Shown: positions 1 through 10,846, counted from the stretch's first letter. The stretch is 64,000 nucleotides of DNA from Undaria pinnatifida (GCA_012845835.1 JABAKD010000012.1:124001-188000), one strand, 5' to 3'. Made by a program: numbers and translations. The notes: generated from the letters alone by a model not told the origin.

Positions 1-44
1 TGATATCGTACGGGCCGTCTACGACAACGGGCGGTCCGTCTACG

Positions 45-245
45 ATGGAAAGGCCCCTGGCTCAATTAGCTAGGCTCAATAGGATGGCTAAAGAATCACG
101 GAAGAATTCCACGAGACTGGCAGAAATACAAATCGAAATGCTGATACGCCGTGTACCATGCAGAGCTGCCCGCCTACGCGCACTCTGGCTTTCGCTCGTC
201 CCCGTAGACCTCTCTTTCATCGAAGCGCACAACAAGAAGCAATAA
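45..245 (+). CDS. Short 66-codon ORF upstream of the first candidate exon
   Basis: This ATG frame begins MERPLAQLARLNRM and ends 11 bases before the ATG at 257. It is present in all copies (20529-20729 and 42505-42705), where an upstream in-frame ATG at 20433 or 42409 could lengthen it to 98 codons. The only protein change seen is Glu to Gln in U3. It is basic and could form an amphipathic helix. I do not recognise it. It may be a leader ORF or untranslated sequence of the following gene. High identity of all three copies here means conservation is not evidence of selection. Confidence 0.2.
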   Translation: MERPLAQLARLNRMAKESRKNSTRLAEIQIEMLIRRVPCRAARLRALWLSLVPVDLSFIEAHNKKQ

Positions 246-256
246 TATTTAATAAG

Positions 257-697
257 ATGTCGAAAGTAGGAAGCAACGACAACAACGACGGCGTCGGCGG
301 CGGTGGCGGCCGCGGCAGCGAGCAAGAAATGGCATTGACGGTGAGCGAAAGGGGTGTTTTGTCTCTGGCTGTACGAGAATAAATTGTTGTATTAGGCACC
401 AGTACGTACTGCTGTAGACTAGACTAGTGCGGTTTGTTTTATCGTCAACAGGTCACACTCGGCGTGTCCGAGTATTGGCTGTATAATTCATACCGAGTAG
501 GTACGAATGCTGCATGAGAAGAGCCGTCGACGAGAGGTGCCCGCTGCTGGATATTTCGTCACCTCCTCCTCATAGTAGCAACCTCTGTGATAGCACTACT
601 GTTCACCTTGCTTGAGATGGCTGGACCAGATTTAGACGGTATCATGGATGTCAGAGCTGCAGTAGTACTCGAAGGCCGGGGAGATAACGCAAACCAG
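257..697 (+). CDS. Candidate 5' exons of an unrecognised gene (U1)
   Basis: Two models share this stretch. Model 1: ATG at 257, exon 257-340 (MSKVGSNDNND, then a Gly run), a GTGAGC donor at 341, acceptor CAACAG, exon 452-496 (VTLGVSEYWLYNSY), then exon 617-697 (MAGPDLDG...GDNANQ) before a GTAACA donor. All three exons are multiples of three (84, 45 and 81 bp), so all junctions are phase 0. Model 2: a single exon reading through a hydrophobic segment (HLLLIVATSVIALLFTLLE) into MAGPDLDG. In U2 and U3 it has its own ATG, but in U1 that codon is ACG. U1 also lacks one base near 512, relative to U2. All junctions being phase 0 fits linkage to the gene at 4612, but this is not proven. Confidence 0.35.
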
Positions 698-2301
698 GTA
701 ACACGCAACAACGACACACACACCCCGCTGAAATCTTTCAGGGCCGATCTTCTCGAAACGAGCGTGGGCATACACCACGGAAATGGTGGCTTTCGAATTT
801 CCTCGTCAAGCTCGTTCCATGCACGTGTTTCTCTGACTTTGTTGGTGATGTCCATGTTGTTGGGAAAGTCAGCTTCGAACATCGTCCGAAGCTGTGTGCT
901 TTGTTGCGTGTCATACTGTGTGATACCCATCTCACTCGCACCGTTCTCGCGATGTTTGTTTGGCGTGGCAACGTAGTAATACTCGTATAGCATACCGGCG
1001 CGAAGTTGTCCATGCTCCTCACCCGCCGTGTTGGTTTGATGCTGGGACGAGATTTTGCACGGCTGGCATCACAGAGCTCCAGCAAACAAGCAAAGCATAC
1101 GAGACCGGCGAGCTACATACCCGTCTCACGCACTGCTCGCGAAGTTATTAGTCTATTAATGGTGTCGTGATACTGCAGTAATCATAGATAATCCGAATTG
1201 CTACCGTCCTACAGTATCGCCGCTCGCTGTGTTCTCCTGAATTTATCGCGCAAGTCGTGTTCGTTTGTTGACCATGCGCAGCTGATGATGCGAGTAATAA
1301 TGATGTAATTGTCCTCCTTGCCTTATCCCGGAGTTAGTTCCCGCGCGCGGACAGAGAACTTCCGAACCCCGTCTGTCACCTATGACAGCACGATAGCCCG
1401 CCTCTCGGCCCACTCGGTTCACCCGATGTGTTTTCCATTGAGAAACGACCGCTAGGTACGTAGTCAGCCGTAGATTCAGAATTGATTCTAGCTGCCAATG
1501 GTTCGACCATGATTCGCAAGGGTTATGTAGTCTACTCATTCGTGCACGACGAGTCGGGTGACCGACAGAACACACACAACAAGCACATATGCTACGACGT
1601 GCATACCGGGTCAATACGGCTGTTTCGCAATCCATCCGGAAAATATCTGATCTAGATCGAAAAGCGGTAGGTGTCCGTTTATGAAACACCAAACAAATCA
1701 TCAGTTTTGATTTCTTCCGCTAGATATTTTCATATCATAGGTCGATGCTCATGTTGGTAAGCCGCGTGATTCGTCGATCGTGGGTTTCCTACATTCCGCG
1801 TTGTGAGGATATACCGGACGCAGATAGTGTAGGTCGGTGTTGACGTGATACCTCCTCCTTGTTCCCACCTCTGGATGCTATATATTTGCCAGAGGTTCAC
1901 CACTGTTTTCTCCCCGATTCTGTCTATATCTTTGCACGTTTTGCCCAGATCCATATCTTCCCAATGTTCGTGTCAGAGAGGTTCAACCCTTTATTTTTCA
2001 TTCCATCTTTACATTGGGAATTATTCTCCTGCTCGATCCTTCGTCATACTCAGATCCACCGGATCAGATTTCAATAGCAAGCACCACCCCCCCTGGGGTG
2101 CTTGCCCTCATTTTTATCGCGAGATGGGTTCAACAGTTTCATCCCTCTTCGACCCGCATCGAATTGTGCATAACACACGCTTGGCACTTTGTATCTGCCG
2201 CCAATTATCGGAAAAAAAAATCTTTTGGGGGACAAGCACTCGCGAAATAGAGAGCACCGGGGATGCTGACCTGAAGATATAAATATATATATGGTGACCT
2301 G
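698..2301. other. Non-coding stretch, probable intron or spacer (U1)
   Basis: No convincing gene. Reading frames on either strand (for example minus 1701-1243 and minus 993-559) do not survive the indels in the other copies. Near 2078-2104 a GC-rich inverted repeat (CAAGCACC ... GGTGCTTG) could form a hairpin. The equivalents are 21183-22792 in U2 and 43165-44787 in U3. U3 contains small insertions between 43.99 and 44.35 kb. Confidence 0.5.
2278..2291 (+). promoter_or_regulatory. TATA-like AT tract
   Basis: A TATAAATA match followed by alternating AT lies 17-24 bases before the ATG at 2302. It is conserved in U2 and U3 with a 2-bp length change. The distance is short for a TATA box that serves this ATG. 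It may simply be AT-rich intron sequence. Confidence 0.18.
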
Positions 2302-2589
2302 ATGCCCTCTAACATCTCAACAGCGCGTAGTCTAATTGTATACCGATTACAAAGTCGTTTCAGTGAGGGGACCGTCGACGGTTTGTTTGCCCGATTTCAA
2401 GACAAACCCTACTCCCCTAAAATCGGCCGAGCCCCATCCCCCCCGCCCCCAATCCCCACCCCTGCACTCACCCCGCCCCGCGTCCCACCCCCACCTCCTT
2501 TCCAATGGATTATTAACGTGCAATCTATTGAGTCTGGGAAGCTTGAACACGTTCTGCACACAAGTGTCACAGATCTAGAAATCTCACAA
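2302..2589 (+). CDS. Possible proline-rich exon (U1)
   Basis: An ATG-started frame of 96 codons reaches a strong GTGAGTGTG donor at 2590 in phase 0, the phase used by the other candidate introns. It includes a PSPPPPIP...PPRVPPPPPF segment, then FQWIINVQ and HVLHTS. Unspliced, the frame runs to a stop at 2677-2679 (125 codons), and that length is kept in all copies. U1 and U2 differ at about 14 bases, many replacing amino acids, so constraint is weak. It could be an exon upstream of 4612, an independent small gene or chance. Confidence 0.28.
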
Positions 2590-4611
2590 GTGAGTGTGAG
2601 AACTCGTACCGATCAAGGACCCTCCGAAACGAGGCTAACAAAGCGCCAGAAGAATGACACTGAATGGATTACCAAATAGTTGAGACTGACAATTGAACAA
2701 ATGTAAACACTACCTGATATTCATTCTCACCAGGAGTGAGAAAGTGTACTACTTAACGGTTAATGACACTGACAAACGTAACGAGTCTTAGAGTTGGGAT
2801 TGATGAAGAAAACAAACCTCAGCAACGACGTTGAGAACTGATGCGTGAGACCAATTCTGTCATCCCAATCGCTTACTATTGGGTCGTATACGCACACCGT
2901 ATAATTTTGTTAAATTCCATAAATGCTTTCTGTGCGTTCTTTATGCTTGTAACAGCTGCTTTGTAACACCTGGCGCTGTCCTGTATTATGTCAGTGGCAA
3001 CTCAATGTCTTGATCCTAATGAAACCCTTAGCACATACGAAACAATTCCCAGGTAGGTACTATATACATGTTTGGAATATCCTTGATCCTGCGTAAGATG
3101 ATATCGAAACATGATGAGTCAAACAAACGACACAGGCAGGTAATAGCTCGACCGGAGCATGGGTGCAAGCAAATGCCGGCACCCATGCGGAGCTCAATTG
3201 TAACTTTGGTTTCACCCTCGTTTGGAAAATCTTTGTCCCAGGATTTTTGGGAGCGAATCACTTGCAATTAGTGTGAGATTTGTCTCGTAGTCGCAGAAGG
3301 GGGCGCCTACTGCGTAAACTGTAAACCGTCGCCGTTGCTGCCGCTCGCCGTTGGTGGTCCACCTAGAGGCCACCCCAACCCTTTACAACTTTCTACAACT
3401 ATTCTTGCGCCAAAGTTTTTGTCATAGTTATTGTCAGTACAGCGGAAATAGTTCAACCATAAAATAAGAGCAAGTCTATTGGGCCGAAACGGCAACCAAT
3501 CAACCGGTTATCAGATCGAAAAATCAAAATTAAATATACCGCTGCCCGCTGCTCCCTGTTCCAACTCGACCCGCAAAGCTCCCGTGCGTATATGTGACAC
3601 CGTACGATAAGAAAGAAAGATATTGTAGAAAATCTCCGCTTGCTGTTCTTCTCACAAGTCATCGCGAGACATTCGTTTGCTTGTCTGTCGTCTTCTTTTT
3701 ACATATGACCGCGCGGAGTTGATTATTTCGACGGTGAATCGATGCTCCGTTTCCCTCTACCGCTTCCCCTCCCACGCGCGATGCACCGTGTATAGATAGA
3801 CCCATACGTCGGTGATGACTCACCCCCCGTAGATGCCATCAGGGTCGACGTTTTCGTTTAGAAGATAAGCAACTAATTTTTTCTGCCAAACAATTGGTCG
3901 GAGCAAGCACTCTGTTTGTGTGTTGCTGTTGTTCTCGCACTACTGACTGGCATAATCAGATCCGTGGTCACAGGACAGGCTCCAGTAACTCTTGAATGGA
4001 AGGATATCCCAGGGAATATAAAATATAACAAACCCAAAGTGATACACGTATATATCATAGCTGAAGAAAGTCATGCATGCGCCAAAAAATGTAAAAAATG
4101 AAGTCAGAAGTCAGCGTAAACGCATATGCCATGCTCATACTGGTGCATACATACGTTTCAAGCTTCGCAGCTAAACCCGGCTGCACCGGGTGCCACCCAG
4201 GAAACCAAACCAATGCACCAATCCGAGGAAAACGCAACAACAACACATTAACAACAAGGAAGAAAGAAAAGAAAACCGAGAGAAATGGAAAACGAAGCAA
4301 GGAAAATTATACGTACGTAATATGTGACGTAATCTCGCCAGCAGGGGGAGTGTAGCGAGAAAAGGCAAGCTCCCCAGCGCTACGAAGCAAAACACAATAA
4401 TTTCGCCTCCGATGTGAGGAAAACGAAACGGTAAGAAGAACACCTATTGCGTACTGCTTGCATATCGTATCACAGCACATGATTTACACACGGAAACGAT
4501 AACCGCGACCAAAACCGTTGCCCCCATATGCTGTTCGCTGTTATGGTCGTGTCCCTCTCACACCCTTTCTGCGCTACGGTATAATTTGACACGGGCTTCA
4601 ACCGCACGCAG
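2590..4611. other. Non-coding stretch, probable intron before the main gene (U1)
   Basis: No reading frame here is conserved between copies. A 61-codon stretch near 3916 has no ATG and is interrupted in U2 and U3. The last 100 bases before 4612 are pyrimidine-rich and end ACGCAG, as expected for an intron end. Equivalents: 23081-25111 and 45076-47106. Confidence 0.5.
3157..3188. repeat. Perfect 10-bp inverted repeat (hairpin)
   Basis: GCATGGGTGC and its exact reverse complement GCACCCATGC flank a 12-base loop. Both arms are unchanged in U2 (23658-23689) and U3 (45653-45684), although the loop has a substitution. Function unknown. Confidence 0.6.
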
Positions 4612-7600
4612 CCGCAGCCGCAGAAGAAACAGCACCAGGGCTCTTCCGACACCGACCACAGCAAGGTCATTTTCGACATCTCCAGAGACGCCGTGGAGAA
4701 GCTGATGCTTTATCATCAACACTCTTTCGCCAAGGCGATGGCAGGCCTTGATGAGGCCTTGAACATGCATGTGGAATTCTTTGCGAAGCACTTGGTATTC
4801 CCCATGCAATCGCCCATCCTGTTCAGAAAGCAGGACATGAGGAGGCAGATCAGGGCCGCCCTCGCCGATGCGGCCAAGGATGTTCCTCGGGAAATAGAGA
4901 GGTTCACCAAGGCGTGGTCCATCCGGGACAAGCCGGGGATGTCGGTCGACGACGCCTGGGAGCTGGCCAACACGCATTCCGTCGAGAGCAAACTGGGAGG
5001 AGTGGTCGTCCGCTACGTTGTGCATGACAACAAGGACAGTGTGGCTCAGCAGGTGCGCGTGCATGAATGTGCTGTGCTGTGTGTCGGTTGCGTTTTGATT
5101 TGGTTCCCATGGTTGCAGTCGATCATCGTCATGTCCTACTTGTACGCAAATGCCGGTATGTCTTGTGAGACAGTTGCAGTCCCATCCCACGGACACAGTA
5201 TAGACCTATGGTACCATCCCGTCCTACCCAGCCAATTGTTTGTTTCCACACTCTCCCGGCCCGTTCCGTTTTCAAGTTTCCCCCTACAATATAAGCCAAA
5301 CGTTTCTGATCTTCTGACCGACTGAGCTCGACAAGAGTAGAGCTACCGGTTGGGACGATAACTGCACCAGTACTTTGGTTTTTAAGACCAGCGCATACAA
5401 ATGATGGTCTGGTTGCGCGAGCGAAATGTCTTTGAGGTCATGGTTCCGGTGGTGATGGATGATGGATGATGGATAATGTTGACGTTGAGTTCCCCATGTT
5501 AGGAGCTCAGACAAAATCTTAGAATCTGCTCCCCTCTTTTATGTGGGGTGACTCCCATGCACTATGTATGGCACTCCCCAAGCGCATGCAACAAGCCGCC
5601 GACCTCCACGGTCTGCCCGGAACCGGGTGCAACGATAACTCGAACAGGCACAAACGGTGAGTTAGTAAGGTAGCCAGTGAATGACTAATGAGTGGCTGAA
5701 AGATTGAGCTATGAGCAGTGAGTGAGAGGGTGGAGCGTATACATATGCTGTTGCACTACACCCTCTCACTCTCCAACTCGACCCTTTAGCCACTCATAAC
5801 TCATCCACCGGCTAGCTCACCAATTCACCGTTTGGGCCTGTTCGAGTTATCTTTGCATCCGGTGCCAGGCTGACCGTGGAGGTCGGCCTATTGCACCGGT
5901 ATGAGGAGTGGCACGGCGCGCGGTGGTGTTGCGACGGTGTAAAGAAGCGTAAGCAAGTGGTGCAGTGTAAAACTATCATTAGCCTTGTTTTGGAGATGAA
6001 CTGCTGAACATCTCCCCATCGCGCAGGGCTGCATGTACCTGGTACATGCAGTTACACGGTGTTCGTGCCACAACACAACAACACCCACCTTTCCGGCTCT
6101 CCGTTTGAATCGCTCCCACCGCCCTCCCTCCCTCCCTCCCTCGTCTGCTCCGACTGTATTCCGACATCTCAGGCGGCAGGCAACACCACCGAGCTTCCGC
6201 TTCCGACCAGTACCATTCTCCGGCAAGACAAGTCCGATGACACCATCGTCGCCACGCCGCCGATACCCGGCAGCCAGACCGACACACCGGCGGCGAACCC
6301 AGCACCTCCGTCGTCTAGCGGCCTGGTCGAGAAGACCGGCATCGCTGAAGAGCTCGTCGCGGATGCTCTTCTTGGCAGAAACGACCCCAACTGTTCGAGT
6401 CCTTCTAAGCCCCCGCCTCTTTGCTTGTCGGACCAAGAGGGGTCCGAGCCACTGCCCACACCGCCGCTTTCACCGCCGCCGGCTTCTGCGTCCAAGGACC
6501 AACTTCCATCGCCCACTGAGCCGACCCCGCTAGTGCTGCTGCCGCCTTTAATTGTCGATGAGGTCGTGGTGAGTGGCTCCATGGGCAGTAAAAATGACGG
6601 CGATGACTCCTGCGGTGGCGACTCCTCCGCGTCCTACAAGCCTCTGCCCCTTTCCTCTTCAAGCGAAGAGGGGTCCCCGACACCGTCCACGCCGCCGTCC
6701 TCGTCGACATCGGCCTCTTCCATGGACGAGCCTCCGCAATCACCGGATATCGAACCGCCGTCGCTCGCACTGCCATCGTCTACACAGCCCACAGCGCAGC
6801 CGCTAGTACGACCGCCGCCGCCACCGCCAGCGAGCACCTTCTCGGCCAACCCGCTGGGAGGCATGTTCTCCCCCCCCTTGGACCAGCCCCGAGTCATTGC
6901 CGTCGCCACCGACATCCTCTGCTCGAAGAGGGTGATGAACGACCGCAAGAAGGCCGTGAGAGTGTTGGCGAAGCTGGAAAGTGGGTGCATTTGCGGCGAG
7001 GACATGGAGTGGATTGTAAGGGGGATGAAGACTCTCAAGGCAAAGAGAGAACTCAAGCAGCGGCACGGCGGGCTGGTCTTCGCGGGGCCTCAATATGGGG
7101 CTCCACTGTACAAGACGGGTAACGGGATTCGCCGCTTGCTGCGTGGGGTGAGTTTGAGTGCCGTACGGACATACGGTCGTTACGAATGCATTGTGTTCAT
7201 AAAAAGCATGCCATACTCTATGGTCAGGACTCGGCATACTTCAGCAGTAGCTAGACCTGAGTATCTGTTTTTTGCCCTCTCCCATCGTTTGCGACATTTT
7301 TGGCGGTGGTCGTCTGTGGGCTACAGGGTTTACGACGAAGCTATGCATGGTGTAGTTTTAGCGCTTTTCATTATCGTGTTTTGATAGAACGTGGACATTG
7401 CTGTATGAGCTATTGGAGTAACAACCGTTTTCTCCATCCCCTTGGCACAACTAGACACAGCTAGTGTTGGCAATCAACAACAACAAGCAGCAGTTTATTT
7501 ATTTTGATTATAACCAGGCAAAGCCGTGAAGGCCGTTGATTTGATTACGTTACGCTGTTGTTTCTAATCATGACCAATCAAAGTTCATGAAGGCCTCGAT

Positions 7601-8320
7601 GAATTTCGTTTTTTTAGTTGCCTGGTTTTCGATATTCAGTATCCAGCGGACGGGCGAAGTTTAACTCGTTTGTTACTGCTGTTTACATATATGAACATAT
7701 ACATGTTTAACTCAAATACCATGTGATTTGGTATAGAAACGGGGGATGCGGTTCTAAACAGGTGCGGTCCTTCCCTACTGATTGGGGGGGAAACTACTTG
7801 GGAATAGTGTGGGTTCATTTGCCCAGTGGCGAAAAGGTTATGCTTACCGCACTATGATGAAGTTGTAGTCGGGCGTTCAGTTTTAACTCGTTTGGTCGAA
7901 GATTTAGTGCCCTCTCGAATGGTACACTTGCCGTTTATCCCACCACCCTACGATACGACTTCACCATGATCATAATCAGTCCTTACCGTTCTAAGCGCGC
8001 ACCACAACAAATCGGCCCTTCGTTTGTTTCCCGTGTGATTCTTGTCGTATCCACCAAACTGAATATTCCAGGTGGCTAAAAAGCATGCAGGTGGGACAAA
8101 GTTCGTGGTTTGCGTCTCCTCCAGCTCGGGAAAAGCTTCCAACAACGCGAAGATGATCACCGGCATCATCTCGCCTTCATCATCGGACGAACCAGCACCC
8201 GCATCAGACACGGCCAGCGGCGAACCGGTGATGGACGGCGATGTTCCCGGACTCGAAGACTGGTCCAAAATCCGCGGCAACCTCGACGACGGGTGTCGGC
8301 TATGGGCGTGGGTCTACTAG
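4612..8320 (+). CDS. Unrecognised proline-rich protein, three phase-0 exons (U1, open)
   Basis: Exons: 4612-5052, 6173-7147 and 8072-8320, stop TAG at 8318. Splice sites: ACGCAG at 4611; GTGCGCG donor at 5053; a pyrimidine-rich tract and ATCTCAG at 6172; GTGAGTTT donor at 7148; ATTCCAG at 8071. All junctions are phase 0. The product is 554 residues from 4612, plus any upstream exons. Residues 1-147 are charged and helix-prone (VIFDISRDAVEKLMLYHQ; AALADAAKDVPREIERFTKAW). Residues 148-345 are a Ser/Pro/Asp-rich linker with a PPPPPP run. Residues about 385-472 form a basic, better conserved block (NDRKKAVRVLAKLESGCIC; MKTLKAKRELKQRHGG). The last 82 begin VAKKHAGGTKFVVCVSSSS. The last exon is identical to U2 over all 249 bases, while the intron and 3' flank differ; this supports a real exon. 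I recognise no domain. The true start is not fixed. Confidence 0.7.
5569..5914. mobile_element. Foldback element with about 160-bp inverted arms (U1)
   Basis: The left arm runs from GGCACTCC through GACCTCCACGGT, ATAACTCGAACAGGC and AAACGGTGA. The right arm is its reverse complement with about 85-90% match by eye, ending GGAGTGGC. The arms meet around a short centre near 5735-5750 (GTATACATATGC). The length of about 346 bp and lack of a reading frame fit a foldback-type MITE. It lies in the first intron of the main gene. No clear target duplication was found. Confidence 0.8.
6029..6051. repeat. Perfect 23-bp palindrome near the intron 3' end
   Basis: CTGCATGTACC, one T, then GGTACATGCAG: 11-bp arms around one base. 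It lies about 120 bases before the acceptor at 6172, downstream of the foldback element. It is unchanged at 26520-26542 and 48515-48537. It contains alternative CAG acceptors and could affect splicing or be a remnant of a small insertion. Confidence 0.7.
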
Positions 8321-8348
8321 GGATGATTTGTCCGCCCTACGGTCTGTT

Positions 8349-8434
8349 GGTCGGTCGGTCGGTCGGTCGGTCGGTCGGTCGGTCGGTCGGTCGGTCGGTC
8401 GGTCGGTCGGTCGGTCGTTCGGTCGGTCGGTCGA
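8349..8434. repeat. (GGTC)n microsatellite, expanded (U1)
   Basis: Seventeen uninterrupted GGTC units, one GTTC-type break, then about three more. The tract starts 28 bases after the stop codon of the main gene, so it probably falls in the 3' UTR. The repeat creates spurious Arg/Ser/Gly frames on the plus strand and Thr/Asp/Arg/Pro frames on the minus strand. Confidence 0.95.
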
Positions 8435-9395
8435 TCGACGAGTAGAGTCGTACACTACACTGAACAGACGGACTGGTTCGCACTCGATCTTTGAGACTAG
8501 GCTCTGTGCAGTAGTAATTGTCACAGAAACAATGACCGCGATTAAGAGGAGGGAGGGAATTTCATCTGTTCTATCAGTAAGCGTTTCCGATGTGTATCAT
8601 TTAGGGTGTCAGTTTGTATGGGGCCTGCCGTTTTCTGCGGCGAGGAAGTCGAACTGCAGTAATGCACCGGTACATTGTATGGTTGGGATGAGATGGTGTT
8701 GGTGGATTTGTTTGAAGGGACTAGTGTGATTGGTGGAAATACCCTGGTCGACTGGTGTTGTCATCCGTGGATACCACGAGTATTCTCTATGATGATATGC
8801 TGGTGTTAGGGGTGGACTGTCGAGCTCCAGAACTACCAGGTACATTGGGTCGGGTTGGGTTGGATTAGGTTGGGATGGTGTTGGGGTGGGTTGGTGTGCG
8901 GCAGCATGTGGGTGGATATATTGGGAGGTGGCGGGTAGGCCGACAAGGTAGTGACACGACGAGCAGAGCTTTGCCGGGGTTTGGTTGGTTTGCGCCGGAC
9001 GAGCGTTTTGATAAAGTACGAGGTAGTACCTGGTAAAACGTAGTACCGGTAAATAGGCTAACATAACGTTCATAGCTTCCAGATGCGACTTCGTCTTGGG
9101 TTTTGCTCTTCATACCGGCTATGAAGATTGGGATTCTGAGCCTGACGTTGTCGGAGGCTAAACATGAGATAACATGGCGACATCTGATATAATGATAAGC
9201 GATGATGCCTCCTGGTTTACAGTATTATGACAAAGCCTTTTGCGTCGTTGTATTTTTTTTGAATTTTTCATCCTCCAGCGGATGGGGCAAAACAAAAATG
9301 CTTAAGTTCACCACACTTCCGACATATGTTCGTACATGTCGCGTGTCGATGTACCTCAATTGCATATTCTCAATCCAGCTGGTTAGCTGGCGTGT
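8435..9395. other. Spacer with G-rich telomere-like tract (U1)
   Basis: No supported gene. Bases 8846-8895 hold a run of GGGTTGGGTTGG-type motifs that could form a G-quadruplex and produce a spurious Pro/Thr/Gln-rich minus-strand frame (9073-8609). Equivalents are 28881-29644 and 50893-51661, where the G-rich runs are near 29289-29338 and 51300-51350. Confidence 0.5.
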
Positions 9396-9399
9396 CCTT

Positions 9400-9930
9400 C
9401 GTTTCCCGTTATGGCGATAGCGCGAACTGTCCCTACCGGCTGTCCCCGTTACTACTCCAACAGCGCAGGGCTGGCTGCCGTTATGTACGGATGCAGGAGT
9501 ATGCCCATCCGACCTGACCCCTGGGGTTCAGGTGCGGTGGAGATTGCAACCCGGGACGGCATCATTCTGGGTAGCGTGGGACTTGCGCAAGCTCACCCAC
9601 TAACGAAACCCCAGGCTATTAGAAACGGTCTTCTCTACCCATTTGGGCGTTGTTTCGTCGTTGTCATTGTCGGCTTTTTCCGCAACCCAATCCGTCCAAT
9701 ATGAGGATATACCCTATGAAGATATACACTATGCTGATGATGATGACGATGACAATGCTGACGACAGTGGTGATGACAGTCAGGTATCAGATGGAGAAGG
9801 CGACGACAACGACGATCTGATGACCAACGATGATGGTCATGCAAATGCAGCGCGTGTACATCTTCTCGTAGACTGCACATCATATGGAATGCAACGTTCA
9901 TACTCCGACACTCGTAACAGCTTTAGTTAC
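9400..9930 (+). pseudogene. Decayed acidic-tail reading frame (U1)
   Basis: Counterpart of the open frame at 31230-31802. The part SMPIRPDPWGSGAVEIATRD is kept, but a deletion of about 28 bases near 9620 and other indels break the frame before the Asp-rich tail (YEDIPYEDIHYADDDDDD). Function unknown. Confidence 0.4.
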
Positions 9931-10129
9931 TCACAAAAAATTACGCTATTAACATGATACGATTTTACCTCTTGAGTGACCGCTCCGTCAAATTAAACCA
10001 GTAGTCTACATAAAGGCTAAAATATATCCTTCGACGCGACCAAAATGACCAGTCTCATAAAATTTATAGTTACAGATGCTGCAAGTGTGCTTGAGATCCC
10101 CTGGGCCTAATACTCCCTGGTCGTACATC

Positions 10130-10846
10130 TGGCGGTCTTCTGGATCTGTGACCGCTTGTTTGCCAGCTTGCTAAAGCCATCATTTTTGCTCATGCCCTCG
10201 CTCCTTTGACTCTCGAGGATCTTTGTCCACCAGCCTTTGCTCCGGATTTCCGTCTCTCAAACCATGCTTTCCATCGTGGATATCATTTCCTGCGCTGTCA
10301 GCTCCGGCGAGGTGTCCAGACCGTCTACAGCCTGCGCTTTGAACGCCATCGTGAGCTCACGACACCTCTTCACGATAAACCTGCCAGTCGGTCAGGCTGC
10401 ACCATCGCGTGTGGCTTGCCTCGGTGGGAGATTCGAAGTTGAATTTTCTCCACACGCAACCAGACAGTCCCGTTTCAGAGTGTTTCGACAATAACTGGGT
10501 TGGGTTGCGGTCACGTTGGGAGGCCGTCCGCTTTTACGACTTGGCGCAGTATCGCTGCCCTCTGAGTCCAGCTGCTATTGCCGGAGGAGCTCTGTATCTG
10601 CTGATCTGTCGCGAGGTGCGGATTGCCTCTGGGCGACTTGATGTACCCATTCCGCCATCGAAGTACTTTGCCAGCTATCCTGGCTGCTTGTTTCACACGA
10701 TACGTTTTGCCGGATTCCAAGCGATACACGGCCACACACGCTTGCGTCCACTTGTAGTCAAGGTTTCCCTGATACGTCCTGGCTCGTCATCGCCGAGCAT
10801 TGGAGGTGGCGTGGTCTCGAAGCGGAGCTGTTCGTGTCGGAGTTAG
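10130..10846 (-). pseudogene. Transposase-like remnant (U1)
   Basis: On the minus strand 10735-10511 reads AVYRLESGKTYRVKQAARIA, then LRWRNGYIKSPRGNPHLATD. This resembles the helix-turn-helix at the start of pogo/Tigger-type DDE transposases, which commonly reads (A)xxSGxxS(Y/I)RxAAxxxGxP...TLxxR. Changes between U1 and U2 in this frame are mostly conservative (M/I, F/L, K/R, E/D). Further down (10490-10130) two minus frames continue (KFNFESPTEASHTRW; LTMAFKAQAVDGLDTSPELT), with stops and frame changes. A plus-strand frame at 10409-10846 covers the same bases and is considered its shadow. The assignment is tentative. Confidence 0.3.

Noticed and set aside
559-993. 144-codon minus-strand frame in U1 (QLRTMFEADFPNNMDITNK region)
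   Set aside because: U2 and U3 have several indels that break it, and its 3' part is antisense to the candidate 5' exons.
1243-1701. 152-codon minus-strand frame, 149 codons in U2
   Set aside because: Broken in U3, begins without a convincing start context, has an unstructured Arg/Ser-rich product and no splice or homology support.
8110-8729. Arg/Ser/Val-rich and Thr/Asp/Arg-rich frames around 8340-8440
   Set aside because: Produced by the (GGTC)n microsatellite; they disappear with the repeat in U2/U3.
8609-9073. Pro/Thr/Gln-rich minus-strand frame (also 29558-29052)
   Set aside because: Antisense of the G-rich tract; truncated in U3, with no start or splice evidence.
10409-10846. 145-codon plus-strand frame (MWLASVGDSKL...)
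   Set aside because: Changes between U1 and U2 are mostly non-conservative in this frame but conservative in the minus frame over the same bases, so it is taken as a shadow.
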